The notes: generated by a model from the letters alone, not told the origin. Counted from the first letter of the stretch, positions 44,912 through 54,881 are shown. The stretch is DNA of 64,000 nt from an uncultured Bacilli bacterium (GCA_934183185.1 CAKPSO010000003.1:11570-75569), one strand, 5' to 3'. Program-made: numbers and translations.

Positions 44912-45006
44912 TTCCACACCTCCATTTTATGTATGTACAATTCATTAATTATAACATCTACTTATATTGTAAGTTTTAAAAATGAAGAAGTCAAGAACTT
45001 TAAATA

Positions 45007-45840
45007 TTATTTACTACGCCTACGCACAATTTTATTAGATATCAACAACCAATCTTCATCATTCAAAGTACTAGCCTGTTTAATTTCTGGTATAACAGGT
45101 TCATATTTAGAAGAACGCGAAAAGCGTAATTGTTTTATTTTTCTTTTAAAAATCATATGAAAAGTACATAGTAATGGTTTATCACTTGTACCTTTAATTA
45201 CCTTACTATTAGAACGATTAATAATATAATCATAACAACTAATAGTTAATTCGATTTTTAGATACAAATCACTATCTATCAAACGAGTATCCATAATTTG
45301 ACAATTTAAAAATTCTTTAACTTGAATAATATGTTGCATATTTTTTCTACGGAAATAGTCTAACTGTCTAACATTTTCTTGATATAATTCTTTACTCATA
45401 TAAATAGACGCATCTCGTAAATTATCACTACTATATGATTCAGCTATATGTGAATACAAATCAAATACATATAAGTAAAATTGATCAATTTTAAAATCAG
45501 GATCAACTGCTAATAATTTAGCATCTACTGTATCTTGGTTAGCATCAAGAATATCATCCGTCCATTTTTCATTATTTTTAGGAATATCTTGAAAATCATC
45601 GTCTACATCTAATTCATCTGTTACCCAATCATCATTCAATGTATCAATCTTATTATTAATGATAGGTTTATCATTTTCTTTTAAATAAGATACTTCAATT
45701 TCATCAGTATCATCATTAGACTCATAATCATTTTTATTTTTACTAAAAAGTTTCATAATATTTGGTGTAAAATATAAAAATACACAAAACTCTAAGAAAG
45801 CTAAAACTAATATAAAGATTAAAATAGATGAAATACTCAT
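45007..45840 (-). CDS. Tim44-like domain membrane protein
   Basis: 277 residues from the ATG at 45840 (AGGAG eight bases upstream). One N-terminal span (about 3-24), an acidic low-complexity linker (about 35-105) and a Tim44/MRPL45-like domain (about 110-235: FYLYVFDLYSHIAESYSSDNL, then ELYQENVRQLDYFRRKNMQHI and FHMIFKR). Bacterial proteins of this family may help protein handling at the membrane, but function is not settled. It lies between recA and rny. Confidence 0.7.
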   Translation of the reverse strand: MSISSILIFILVLAFLEFCVFLYFTPNIMKLFSKNKNDYESNDDTDEIEVSYLKENDKPIINNKIDTLNDDWVTDELDVDDDFQDIPKNNEKWTDDILDANQDTVDAKLLAVDPDFKIDQFYLYVFDLYSHIAESYSSDNLRDASIYMSKELYQENVRQLDYFRRKNMQHIIQVKEFLNCQIMDTRLIDSDLYLKIELTISCYDYIINRSNSKVIKGTSDKPLLCTFHMIFKRKIKQLRFSRSSKYEPVIPEIKQASTLNDEDWLLISNKIVRRRSK

Positions 45841-45998
45841 ATTACTCACTCCTATTATTCATCATATGAATTACTATTTTTTAATATAATACCATTTTAG
45901 CATAGTTTTATTAATTTTGATATGTATTTTTAACTGTTAAATTTAGAAAAAAAATATGTAATTATATTTTAAACATAGTTACATATTTTTATATGCAT

Positions 45999-47012
45999 TT
46001 ATTTAGTATCATTTTTTACAGTAATACCATAGTAAGAACGTACTTTAGCTTCCAAATCATCACAAATATCTTTATGATCTTTTAGAAATAATTTAACATT
46101 TTCTTTTCCTTGACCAATCTTTTCACCATTATATGAATACCAAGCACCACTTTTTTCTAATATACCACTATCAGTAGCTAAATCAATAATTTCTCCTTCA
46201 TGAGAAACACCCTCACCATACATAATATCAACAACGGCACTTTTAAATGGTGGTGCAACTTTATTTTTAACTACTTTAATAGTTGTTTTATTACCAACGA
46301 TTCCATCCCCCATTTTTAAAGCTTCACTACGACGTACATCAAGCCTAATAGTTGAATAGAATTTTAAAGCCCTTCCACCAGGAGTAGTTTCTGGATTACC
46401 AAACATAACTCCAACTTTTTCACGTAATTGATTAATAAAAATAGCTGTCGTTTTTGTTTTACTAATAGTACCAGATAACTTACGTAGTGCCTGACTCATA
46501 AGTCTAGCCTGTAATCCTACATGTGAATCACCCATATCACCATCTATTTCAGCTTGTGGAACTAAAGCAGCAACACTATCAATAACTACAATATTAACTG
46601 CTTCACTTCTAACCAAAGCCTCACATATTTCAAGGGCTTGTTCTCCCGTATCAGGTTGTGCCAATAATAATTCATTAATATCAACGCCTAAATTTTTAGC
46701 ATATACTGGATCAAGTGCATGTTCAGCATCGATAAACGCAGCTCTACCTCCTCGCTTTTGAACCTCAGCTATTGCATGTAAAGCAAAGGTAGTTTTACCA
46801 CTAGATTCAGGCCCATATATTTCAATTATACGTCCCTTTGGATATCCACCAACACCAAGGGCAATATCTAAAGTTAAGCTACCACTAGGAGTAACATCTA
46901 ATTCCATATGTTTATTATCCCCTAATTTCATAATGGCACCTTTACCAAATTGTTTTTCAATATCACTAAGCACCTTTTCTAGTGCCAAGTCTTTACTATC
47001 ATTTTTGCTCAT
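45999..47012 (-). CDS. recA: Recombinase RecA
   Basis: 337 residues. Walker [10 protein letters not shown] (about 66-74), Walker [10 protein letters not shown], loop L2 [20 protein letters not shown] and the C-terminal [11 protein letters not shown]. It pairs homologous DNA and triggers the SOS response by LexA self-cleavage. AAGGAGGAATT precedes the ATG. Its promoter region holds a LexA-like palindrome. Confidence 0.98.
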   Translation of the reverse strand: MSKNDSKDLALEKVLSDIEKQFGKGAIMKLGDNKHMELDVTPSGSLTLDIALGVGGYPKGRIIEIYGPESSGKTTFALHAIAEVQKRGGRAAFIDAEHALDPVYAKNLGVDINELLLAQPDTGEQALEICEALVRSEAVNIVVIDSVAALVPQAEIDGDMGDSHVGLQARLMSQALRKLSGTISKTKTTAIFINQLREKVGVMFGNPETTPGGRALKFYSTIRLDVRRSEALKMGDGIVGNKTTIKVVKNKVAPPFKSAVVDIMYGEGVSHEGEIIDLATDSGILEKSGAWYSYNGEKIGQGKENVKLFLKDHKDICDDLEAKVRSYYGITVKNDTK

Positions 47013-47041
47013 AATTCCTCCTTAAGTTTATCTACAATCTA

Positions 47042-47092
47042 ATTGTACTGCATAACTAAAGAAAAAGTCAAGCTTTTTTCAAACAAATGTTT
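47042..47092 (-). promoter_or_regulatory. recA promoter with LexA-like box
   Basis: Minus strand TTGACT (47066-47071), an 18-bp spacer and TACAAT (47042-47047). Ten bases upstream of the -35 lies AAAC-ATTT-GTTT (47081-47092), a perfect palindrome with the spacing of the Bacillus LexA box GAAC-N4-GTTC but with A and T at the ends. Confidence 0.45.
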
Positions 47093-47119
47093 TATTAATT
47101 TTTAAATACAAAATAGCAT

Positions 47120-47150
47120 AGAAAAAAGAAAATTCGCTAAGGGAATTTTC
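47120..47150 (-). terminator. Terminator of pgsA
   Basis: Minus strand GAAAATTC/GAATTTTC with a 7-nt loop and TTTTTTC, 24 bp after the pgsA stop. Confidence 0.75.
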
Positions 47151-47173
47151 CATTTTCATTACCAAATATAACA

Positions 47174-47761
47174 TTAATTTTCAAAAATGATATTTTTATT
47201 AAGATAAAAATATTGAATCATAGACACTAAAGACATAATAGTAGCAAAATATAAAAAGAATAAATCAACACGTATTCCCATTAACTCAAAAGGCATATTA
47301 CTAAAGAATAATAAAACCATTCCCGTCATAAGAGAAGCAGTTTTAATCTTACCGGATTTAATAGCCGCAACAACTTTGCCTTTAGCAGCAGCCTCCATTT
47401 TAATAGTATTAACTACAATATCTCTAACTACAACAACTACTGGTACAACTGGACTAAGTAACCCCTCAGCTGAAAATATAATAAGTATAGGATTAACTAA
47501 AATTTTATCAGCTATAGCATCTAACATCTTACCTGTATCAGTAACCTGATTATTTTTCCTAGCTAAGTATCCATCAAAGAAATCAGTAACTGATGCAATC
47601 AAAAATATAACTCCTGCTATAACGTAACGTAAATCCATATCAACACCAGCTCTAATAACTGGAATTGAAACACCAATAGCATCAAATGGAAATAATAATA
47701 ACCCCATAACAACAACAGCTAAAACAATTCTAACTACAGTCAATTTAGTAGGAAAATTCAT
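47174..47761 (-). CDS. pgsA: Phosphatidylglycerophosphate synthase
   Basis: 195 residues with four or more spans and the CDP-alcohol phosphotransferase motif DFFDGYLARKNNQVTDTGKMLDAIADK (D-x2-D-G-x2-A-R-x8-G-x3-D-x3-D). It joins CDP-diacylglycerol and glycerol-3-phosphate on the way to phosphatidylglycerol. The start overlaps the RodZ-like gene by 17 bp; the order rodZ-pgsA-recA is classic for Bacillota. Confidence 0.95.
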   Translation of the reverse strand: MNFPTKLTVVRIVLAVVVMGLLLFPFDAIGVSIPVIRAGVDMDLRYVIAGVIFLIASVTDFFDGYLARKNNQVTDTGKMLDAIADKILVNPILIIFSAEGLLSPVVPVVVVVRDIVVNTIKMEAAAKGKVVAAIKSGKIKTASLMTGMVLLFFSNMPFELMGIRVDLFFLYFATIMSLVSMIQYFYLNKNIIFEN

Positions 47762-48242
47762 AATATACCTCCTTATTTCCCATCAATTCAGTACTAATAT
47801 TATCATCTCTATTACTAAAACGAATAACCATAAATATAATTAATAAAATTCCAAACACAATTCCAAGTCCAATAATTATAGATTTATATGGAATATTCTT
47901 TTTTTTAGGAATCATTGTATAAGGAGAAGATATTTTCTTTTTTTCTTCTTCCTGCTTTTTTAAAGCTCTAGCTTCTTTTATATCATCAAGAGAAATCTTA
48001 GAAGTATGTTCAAACATAAAATCATTAAATTCATCCATTACTTGATTTAATTCTAACCCTAAATATTTAGCATAATCACGCACTAATTCTTTTAAAACAA
48101 ATACATCCTTAAAAGCTCTAGTGTTACCTTCTTCAATATTTTCAAGTTGAGTAACAGATAAATTCAAATCTTCGCTAGCTTCTTCCAAACCAACTCCATT
48201 ATTAATTCTAACATTTCTTAAATATTCTCCAATTTCTTTCAA
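47745..48242 (-). CDS. RodZ-like HTH membrane protein
   Basis: 165 residues. I start it at the TTG at 48242 (GGAG eight bases upstream), giving MKEIGEYLRNVRINNGVGLEEAS; the open frame further up is only the end of RNase P RNA. A RodZ-type helix-turn-helix (about 1-65), a Lys-rich linker and one span (about 115-135) are present, but the outer beta domain of RodZ is nearly absent (25 residues). RodZ ties the MreB cytoskeleton to the wall machinery; a truncated outer part is common in Bacillota relatives. Confidence 0.8.
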   Translation of the reverse strand: MKEIGEYLRNVRINNGVGLEEASEDLNLSVTQLENIEEGNTRAFKDVFVLKELVRDYAKYLGLELNQVMDEFNDFMFEHTSKISLDDIKEARALKKQEEEKKKISSPYTMIPKKKNIPYKSIIIGLGIVFGILLIIFMVIRFSNRDDNISTELMGNKEVYYEFSY

Positions 48243-48295
48243 AATATCCACTCCAAACAAAAAACAAAAACCTAAGTTTCTATTTTTAAAATCAA

Positions 48296-48652
48296 AATAA
48301 TACTTTATAAGCCATGTTCTGTACCTATTACTAGGCGACAAACATTTATCTATCAGTTACCTGATCCCCAATTTGGTTATAATTCCCTCCTTGAAGCTCC
48401 CCTACCATAATTTGGGTTTCTCACTCGCGGGGTTTACCATCGTTTCACTTACTTTTTTCAAAGCAATATCGTCACTGTGGCACTTTACAGTTACTAATTC
48501 CATATCAAACGACTTAGGAATCTTCACCGCCGTTAGCAAATGCTACCTAGGGTTATTTTTTCCCCTAGCACGAACACTAAAAGCATTCCAGCTTTTGTGA
48601 GCATGGACTTTCCTCTACATTATAATAAATGTAGCGTTTGTCAAAGTATTAT
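48296..48652 (-). ncRNA. rnpB: RNase P RNA, type B
   Basis: About 352 nt. P1 is AATACTTT (from 48650) pairing with AAAGTATT (to 48299); P2 is GACAAACG with TGTTTGTC; then AGAGGAAAGTCCATGCTC (P4 strand), GGTGAAGATTCCTAAG-like text, GAAACCC and the closing ACAGAACATGGCTTAT. A T-rich stretch follows. It processes the 5' ends of tRNAs. It lies directly behind gpsB, as in Bacillus, and overlaps its stop by 2 to 4 bp. Confidence 0.96.
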
Positions 48653-48972
48653 TCTTCTTCTTTATCTTCTTTTCCGTAAACTATTTTTTCTAAATTAGAA
48701 ACTCGACGAATAATATCTAAATTAGTAATTTCTTTATCTTCAGTTTTAGCAATATCAATACTCATCTTAACATTTCTAAGTTCCTGCTTTAAATTCATAA
48801 TTTCTTTAAGCAATCCTTCTTTTTCACCTTCAAGTGTCTTAATCTTATCATAGAATTGTTCATAATCTCCAATAATCTTATCTAAGAACTGATCAACTTC
48901 TTTTAATCGATAACCTCTAGTATCAATTTTAAATTCTTTTTCTAAGATATCTTGTGGTGTTAACATTATCAT
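48649..48972 (-). CDS. gpsB: GpsB/DivIVA-type cell-division protein
   Basis: 107 residues. The lipid-binding head (LTPQDILEKEFKIDTRGYRLKEVDQFLDKIIGDYE) is followed by a coiled coil (about 40-75) and a short tail helix. GpsB moves PBP1 between side wall and septum; here the pbp gene ponA lies nearby. The neighbour rnpB confirms the identity over DivIVA. A second start, MLTPQ, two codons in is possible. Confidence 0.93.
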   Translation of the reverse strand: MIMLTPQDILEKEFKIDTRGYRLKEVDQFLDKIIGDYEQFYDKIKTLEGEKEGLLKEIMNLKQELRNVKMSIDIAKTEDKEITNLDIIRRVSNLEKIVYGKEDKEEE

Positions 48973-49034
48973 ACACTTTCACCAATCCCTTACACTGCTA
49001 TTATGACAAAATTTGACTTAAATGTCAATGAAAA

Positions 49035-49124
49035 TCAATCATGATGAAGATACACATGTAGCTTAACATATACTATTCTTTTTTCCATCTTATTAAATAT
49101 TTCCATCAACTGTAAATAATTCAT
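49035..49124 (-). CDS. Possible 29-residue peptide
   Basis: In the 305-bp gap between gpsB and recU a minus-strand frame starts at 49124 with GAGGTG six bases before ATG and ends TGA at 49035. It would encode a peptide with a helical start (MNYLQLMEIFNKMEKR) and a basic, His-rich end (VKLHVYLHHD). A TATGAT-like -10 lies upstream. Small and without a known relative. The remainder of the gap holds only the recU control region, with TATAAT at 49255-49260. Confidence 0.35.
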   Translation of the reverse strand: MNYLQLMEIFNKMEKRIVYVKLHVYLHHD

Positions 49125-49277
49125 ATTATTCACCTCACTACTATCATACATTAAAAATATTACTATGTAACAAATTCGACAAAACTAGAATTATTTTTTA
49201 CATCAAACTAATTAAAAAGAAAAGAAAATAATAGAAAAATAATACATAATATAGTATAATGATATCTAGGTGATTAG

Positions 49278-49865
49278 ATGGAATATAAGAGTACTAATCC
49301 ATTACAGCAAATTTTAAAGCAAAAGCAAGAATTTCATAATAATCGTGGAAAAAATCTAGAAAATGATATCAATCAATCAAACCAATATTACGTTGATAGC
49401 AAAAAAGCTTTTATATATAAAAAACCTACTCCTATAAAAATATCTAAGGTTAATTATCCAACTAAAAATAATAGAAGTGGAAAAATAGTTATTACTGAAG
49501 CTTATTTTGAAGCACCATCAACTACTGACTATAATGGATTATATCAAGGAAAATATATTGATTTTGAAGCTAAAGAAACCAATAATAATAGTTATTTTCC
49601 ACTAGAAAATATTCATCCTCATCAAATAAAACATTTAAAAAATGTTATCGAAAATGGTGGAATTGGCTTTTTAATAGTAAGATTTACAGTGTACCATAAA
49701 ACATTCATACTATTTGCTGAGGATTTTTTCAACTATATTGATAGAAGTCCTAGGAAATCAATACCATATGAATATTTCTTAGAAAAAGGCCATGAAATAC
49801 AAGAAAAATATAGTCCAAGATTAGACTATTTAGAAATTATTAAAAAATATATGGAGGTGTCATAA
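49278..49865 (+). CDS. recU: Holliday junction resolvase RecU
   Basis: 195 residues. The nuclease core has NRGKNLENDIN, STTDYNGLYQGKYIDFEAKET (catalytic Asp and Glu-x-Lys) and FPLENIHPHQIKHL. It cuts Holliday junctions. Its stop TAA overlaps the ponA start by one base (TAATG), matching the recU-ponA pair of Bacillus. Confidence 0.96.
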   Translation: MEYKSTNPLQQILKQKQEFHNNRGKNLENDINQSNQYYVDSKKAFIYKKPTPIKISKVNYPTKNNRSGKIVITEAYFEAPSTTDYNGLYQGKYIDFEAKETNNNSYFPLENIHPHQIKHLKNVIENGGIGFLIVRFTVYHKTFILFAEDFFNYIDRSPRKSIPYEYFLEKGHEIQEKYSPRLDYLEIIKKYMEVS

Positions 49866-52699
49866 TGGCAACTAATAATAAAAAGAAGCAAACTACAAAA
49901 ATAACTAAAAAAGAAAATCAAAACTTTATGTTTTTAATTATGGGAATTATGTTAATACTACTAGTTATTAGCTATCTAATCATGGGATTAGCATTAACTG
50001 TAGTCTTAGGCATTGGTATTGGTATCATCTTACTAATAGCCAGATTTTTAGATAAAATAAAAAATAGGCCAAAACAAAGAAAAATATTTAATATTATATT
50101 AATTATTTTCTTAGTACTAGCTCTACTAGTTTGTGTAGCTATAGTTGGTTTTGCAGCATATATCGTTATAAAAGCTCCTAAGTTTGACATAACAGAGCTT
50201 GATAAAAAAGAAGCAAGTATTATGTATGCAAGTGATGGTAGTGAGTACTATCGTTTAGGTGAATTAAGAGAAAATGTAACCTATGATGATTTACCTGAAG
50301 TATTTGTAGATGCCCTAATAGCTACTGAGGATGCCAGATATTTTCAACATAATGGTTTCGATGCACCTCGTTTCTTAAAAGCAACTGCCGGTCAATTAAT
50401 GGGTAGAAAAAATGCTGGTGGTGCATCAACACTTTCAATGCAAGTAGTTAAAAATACCTATACATCTAGTGAAGATGAAGGAATAAAAGGTATCATGCGT
50501 AAGTTTACTGATATTTATTTAGCCGTATTTAAACTAGAAAAAGATTTTACTAAAGAACAAATTATTGAATACTATGTCAATAACCATGAACTTGGTGGCA
50601 TGACATTCGGGGTTGAACAAGCATCACAAACATATTTTGGTAAAAGTGTAAAAGACTTAAACTTGGCTGAAGCTGCAACCCTAGTAGGTATGTTTAACGC
50701 CCCAACTTATTACAGTCCAATAAATCACCCTGATCGTGCATATAATAGACGTAGTACTGTTTTAAGATTAATGGTTAAACATGGTTATATCACCCAAGAA
50801 GAAGCCGATGCTGCCAATGCAATTCCAATTACTTCACTTATAAAAAATGAAACTAAGGAAGGAGCAGCATACATAAGTTATATAGACACAGTTATCGATG
50901 AACTTATGGATAAACGTGGTATTAATCCATACATAACTCCAGTTGAGATATATACTAATATGGATAAAGAAAGACAGCAAAAAGTAGATGATATTTTTAA
51001 TGGTAATGGTTATACTTGGAAAGATGATAAAGTTCAAAGTGGTGTTGCCGTTATTGATGTAGATACAGGTAAAGTTGTAGCAGTTGGTGGTGGTAGATTT
51101 AAATCAAGTCCAAGAACTACTACTAACTACGCAACACAAGCTAAAAGACAAATTGGTTCTACTGCTAAACCAATATTCGACTATGGACCTGCTATTGAAT
51201 ATAATAATTGGTCAACATATACTCAAATATTAGACGCTCCATATAGTTATTCAAATGGAGTTACAGTAAATAACTCAGATAGAGCATATATGGGATGGAT
51301 AAGTGCTCGTACAGCTCTTGCCCAATCAAGAAATATCCCAGCATTAAAAGCATTCCAATCAGTAGATAATAAAAAAATTATTGAATTTGCTCAAAATATT
51401 GGAATAGAACCAGAAATAAGTAATGGTAAGATCCATGAAGCCCACTCACTTGGTTCATTTGACGGTACTACTCCTATGATGATGGCAGCTGCCTATGCAG
51501 CATTCGCTAATGGTGGAACATATTATGAACCATTAACTATTAATAAAGTCATCTTCCGTGAAACAGGCGAAGTTAGAAACTATGAAAGTGAATCAAAGAA
51601 AGCTATGAGTGATTCAACAGCATATATGATTACTGATATGTTAATAACCGCTGTAGAATCAGGTTTAAGTAGTGGTGCTAGAGTTCCAGGTGTTACCCTA
51701 GCTGCTAAAACAGGTACATCAAGTTTTACAGATGAAATAAAGAAAAAATATAATTTATCAAGTGATGCCATAAATGATGCTTGGATAGTAGGATACGACC
51801 CAGAATATGCAATTAGTATGTGGTATGGATATAAAGATGCAAAAGAAGGTTATAATACAAGTATTCAAGCTGTTAACGGTAGATCTAGATTATACAAAGC
51901 TCTAGGTAATGCTATTTTTAATAAAAATGGTCAAACATTTAAAGAGCCATCAAGTGTAGTAAAAGTTGGTGTTGAAATTGGAAGCAACCCTGCAGCCCTA
52001 CCAAGTTCTACTACCCCACAAGATCAAATAACATATGAATACTTCAAGAAAGGTACTGAACCTACTGAAGCATCAACTAAATATAATAAATTAGACACTG
52101 TAACTGGACTAAAAGTTAGTTACTCTGAAAGTAAACAAAAAATAACTATTACTTGGAATAAACTAAATACACCTACTGCTAACGAAGACTATGGTGAGTT
52201 TGGATACAACGTTTACTATGGAGATGTACTTCTAGGATTCACAACAAATAATACCTATACAATCGATGCTAATGCAAATATATCAGGTACATATAAAGTA
52301 GTTACTACTTTCTCAAATTACTCAAATAATCAAAGTAAACCAGCAACATACGAATTTACTTATAATCAATCCTCATCAACACCAACAACTTCACCAAGTG
52401 ATAATGCTACATATAATTTAAAATTACTAGGAGATGCTACAACTACAATCAACGCAACATCAAGTTATTCTGATCCTGCTACTCCTGTAGAATTTCAAAA
52501 AAATGGTTCTTCAATAAATAGTCAAATCAATCTAGCTACTTCATTAAAAACATCTATTAAAGATCCAACTGGTAATACAGTAACAGCTATTACTGGTACT
52601 TTAGAAAAGCCATTAACAGTTGGCACATACACAATTACATACACCTTAACTTATAATGGTAAAACATATACAGCACTTAGAAAAATAAATGTTCAATAA
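49865..52699 (+). CDS. ponA: Class A penicillin-binding protein 1A
   Basis: 944 residues. Hydrophobic segments at about 20-60 and 75-105 form the anchor. The GT51 glycosyltransferase has TEDARYFQHNGFD and GASTLSMQVVKN. The transpeptidase has Ser432-TA-Lys435, SRN at 488-490 and KTGTSS. Beyond about 715 come a fibronectin type III-like domain (VTGLKVSYSESKQKITITW) and a further Ser/Thr-linked beta domain of about 100 residues, which is long for PBP1. It builds and cross-links peptidoglycan. A terminator follows. Confidence 0.95.
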   Translation: MATNNKKKQTTKITKKENQNFMFLIMGIMLILLVISYLIMGLALTVVLGIGIGIILLIARFLDKIKNRPKQRKIFNIILIIFLVLALLVCVAIVGFAAYIVIKAPKFDITELDKKEASIMYASDGSEYYRLGELRENVTYDDLPEVFVDALIATEDARYFQHNGFDAPRFLKATAGQLMGRKNAGGASTLSMQVVKNTYTSSEDEGIKGIMRKFTDIYLAVFKLEKDFTKEQIIEYYVNNHELGGMTFGVEQASQTYFGKSVKDLNLAEAATLVGMFNAPTYYSPINHPDRAYNRRSTVLRLMVKHGYITQEEADAANAIPITSLIKNETKEGAAYISYIDTVIDELMDKRGINPYITPVEIYTNMDKERQQKVDDIFNGNGYTWKDDKVQSGVAVIDVDTGKVVAVGGGRFKSSPRTTTNYATQAKRQIGSTAKPIFDYGPAIEYNNWSTYTQILDAPYSYSNGVTVNNSDRAYMGWISARTALAQSRNIPALKAFQSVDNKKIIEFAQNIGIEPEISNGKIHEAHSLGSFDGTTPMMMAAAYAAFANGGTYYEPLTINKVIFRETGEVRNYESESKKAMSDSTAYMITDMLITAVESGLSSGARVPGVTLAAKTGTSSFTDEIKKKYNLSSDAINDAWIVGYDPEYAISMWYGYKDAKEGYNTSIQAVNGRSRLYKALGNAIFNKNGQTFKEPSSVVKVGVEIGSNPAALPSSTTPQDQITYEYFKKGTEPTEASTKYNKLDTVTGLKVSYSESKQKITITWNKLNTPTANEDYGEFGYNVYYGDVLLGFTTNNTYTIDANANISGTYKVVTTFSNYSNNQSKPATYEFTYNQSSSTPTTSPSDNATYNLKLLGDATTTINATSSYSDPATPVEFQKNGSSINSQINLATSLKTSIKDPTGNTVTAITGTLEKPLTVGTYTITYTLTYNGKTYTALRKINVQ

Positions 52700-52704
52700 A
52701 TAAT

Positions 52705-52731
52705 AAAGCCTGCATTCAAGCAGGTTTTTTA
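52705..52731 (+). terminator. Terminator of recU-ponA
   Basis: Stem AAGCCTGC/GCAGGTTT with one G-U, 6-nt loop, T run, just after the ponA stop. Confidence 0.8.
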
Positions 52732-53484
52732 CTTTAATAATAAACAACTAATATACATAAATATAAAGCCTACTATAAATAAAGTCATGGTTAATTTAGG
52801 CTTACTAAATTTAAAACTAGCTGGCAATAACTCATAAATAGAAATATGTATCATAATACCAGCAATAATAGAATATAAACAGCCCATAAATAAATCACTA
52901 CTAAGCCATGAAAAGAAAATTGAAGCAATAATGGCACCTAAAAACTCACTCATACCAGATACTAAAGTATAAATAAAAGCTTTCTTCCTACTACCAGTAC
53001 TATAATATATAGGAATAGCTACACTAATTCCTTCTGGAATATTATGTAAAGCCAAAGCTATAGCTAATGTAATACCCAAACTAAGATTATGATTAGAAGT
53101 TAAAAAAGTAGCTATACCCTCTGGAATATTATGTAAAACTATAGCTATCATAGATATGATACCAACCCTATATAATCCTTTATTCTGATAAGTAGCATTA
53201 TCAGGTAAATACTTATCTATCATCATTGAAAAGGTTACACCAATAACCACAAATAAAGCTACTAACAAAAAACTAGGAATAATATAATAAGTACCACTAA
53301 TCAAAGAAAAACTAGCAGGGATTAAATCATATATTGAGATTAGAAGCATAACCCCACTAGCAAAACCTAAAGAACCAACCAATACTCTATTAGTATAATC
53401 TTTAAGATAAACAAACAAATAACCAATCATAGTAGAACATCCAGCTAAAAAGGTAATAATAAAAGGTAGCATATATCTCACCAT
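52729..53484 (-). CDS. ZIP-family metal transporter
   Basis: 251 residues, eight spans. The two metal-site helices HNIPEGIATF and HNIPEGISVAI are intact; the loop between the third and fourth spans is short. Family members bring zinc, iron or manganese into the cell. No metal-dependent regulator is next to it; the gene is alone between ponA and tag. Confidence 0.88.
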   Translation of the reverse strand: MVRYMLPFIITFLAGCSTMIGYLFVYLKDYTNRVLVGSLGFASGVMLLISIYDLIPASFSLISGTYYIIPSFLLVALFVVIGVTFSMMIDKYLPDNATYQNKGLYRVGIISMIAIVLHNIPEGIATFLTSNHNLSLGITLAIALALHNIPEGISVAIPIYYSTGSRKKAFIYTLVSGMSEFLGAIIASIFFSWLSSDLFMGCLYSIIAGIMIHISIYELLPASFKFSKPKLTMTLFIVGFIFMYISCLLLK

Positions 53485-53525
53485 TAAAAATTATGAATAT
53501 AAACTAAAAAAAATTACTGAGAATA

Positions 53526-54095
53526 CTAATCATCAGTAACTTTTTTATACATAAAACACTCTCTATCATGTGAATAAATAATACCTATAGCCTGTAAATA
53601 AGAATATATAATAGTACTCCCAACAAATTTCATACCTCTCTTTTTTAAATCACGAGATATATTATCCGATAAATTAGATTTAGTTAAATTTATTTCATAA
53701 ATAATCTTATTATTAGTAAAAATAGATAAATAATTATAAAAACTACCATACTCAGAAACGATTTTCTTAAAAATCTTAGCATTATTAATACTAGCTTGTA
53801 TCTTTAATTTATTACGAATAATATTCTCATTATTAAGTAAACTATCTATTTTGTTGCTATCATAATTACTAACTGCATCTATATCAAAATCATCATATGC
53901 TTCTCTAAAAGCCACTCTTTTATTAAGAACACATTCCCATGAAAGACCTGCTTGAAAAGATTCAAGTATTAACATTTCAAATAAATATCTATCATCATAA
54001 TTAGGTACACACCATTCATAATCATGATATAAAACATACTTAGAATTATAAAGATTACACCATTTACATCGAGTAATATTTTTATCTGCCATCAT
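53526..54095 (-). CDS. tag: DNA-3-methyladenine glycosylase I
   Basis: About 189 residues from the ATG at 54095 or the next codon; both overlap the end of the DUF2975 gene. TRCKWC near the start and the late HDRECF hold the zinc ligands; YHDYEWCVP and ESFQAGLSWECVLNKR are the Tag signatures, with the catalytic Glu in the latter. It removes 3-methyladenine from DNA. Confidence 0.93.
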   Translation of the reverse strand: MMADKNITRCKWCNLYNSKYVLYHDYEWCVPNYDDRYLFEMLILESFQAGLSWECVLNKRVAFREAYDDFDIDAVSNYDSNKIDSLLNNENIIRNKLKIQASINNAKIFKKIVSEYGSFYNYLSIFTNNKIIYEINLTKSNLSDNISRDLKKRGMKFVGSTIIYSYLQAIGIIYSHDRECFMYKKVTDD

Positions 54096-54759
54096 ATAAC
54101 CTAGTTTGAGATTCAGCTTGTATTTGACATCCATATTGGAATATATAGGCTATACTAAATAAGAATAATACTTCAATTATATTAGAAATTTCTAAACTAA
54201 CATTTAAATCAAGTCCTAATATTAATTCAAATATGATACCTGCTATCCAAGATAATAAAACTGTAGCAAGCATCAAATAAGCAGCCTTTTTAATAAACAA
54301 TACATTTTCCATAATAAATGGTGTATCTTTATTAAATAAGTTTTTAAATAACTTTTCCAATGAATTTAATACCATTATCATAAGCACTAAATCAACAATA
54401 ATTATAATCATACCAACCTCAGATAAAACTAACAACTCAGTTTTAGAATGATTATTTATCACACTTTGAATATTATCCACTAATTCTGAGCTGGTAATTG
54501 TTTGTACATCATCATCATTAAATCTTGCAACTAAGTTATTATTTTTATCAATATTAAGTACAAAACCTATATCATCCATCTTAATTTGATTCTTACTAAT
54601 ATCAATCTTATTAACAAGAACAGCAAAAGTTATCATAGTAATAACTACAAACGGAATAGCTATCATAACAAATATCTTAGCTATCTTAGCAAGTACAGCT
54701 AACACCTTATTAATAATAATTAAATACTTTTTTTGCTTATCGGTTACTTTATTTTCCAT
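54082..54759 (-). CDS. DUF2975-like membrane protein
   Basis: 225 residues: spans at about 22-48, 110-133, 157-178 and 188-210, with an outer domain of about 55 residues after the first. The block NKDTPFIMENVLFIKKAAYLMLA is typical of DUF2975 proteins, which often pair with a small XRE regulator. None is seen here; the 3' end overlaps tag, so the two may be co-transcribed by chance of order. Confidence 0.65.
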   Translation of the reverse strand: MENKVTDKQKKYLIIINKVLAVLAKIAKIFVMIAIPFVVITMITFAVLVNKIDISKNQIKMDDIGFVLNIDKNNNLVARFNDDDVQTITSSELVDNIQSVINNHSKTELLVLSEVGMIIIIVDLVLMIMVLNSLEKLFKNLFNKDTPFIMENVLFIKKAAYLMLATVLLSWIAGIIFELILGLDLNVSLEISNIIEVLFLFSIAYIFQYGCQIQAESQTRLYDGR

Positions 54760-54881
54760 AATACACTCCCTATCCTACATCCACCATAATTTTAACACAA
54801 ATAACTAAATAACTACAAGAATAATATAATAAAACTTGTTCCTAAAAAATAATTACTATATAATAAATACAGGAGGGAACA

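Noticed and set aside
48373..48600. Plus-strand 75-codon frame
   Set aside because: It lies wholly across RNase P RNA on the other strand.
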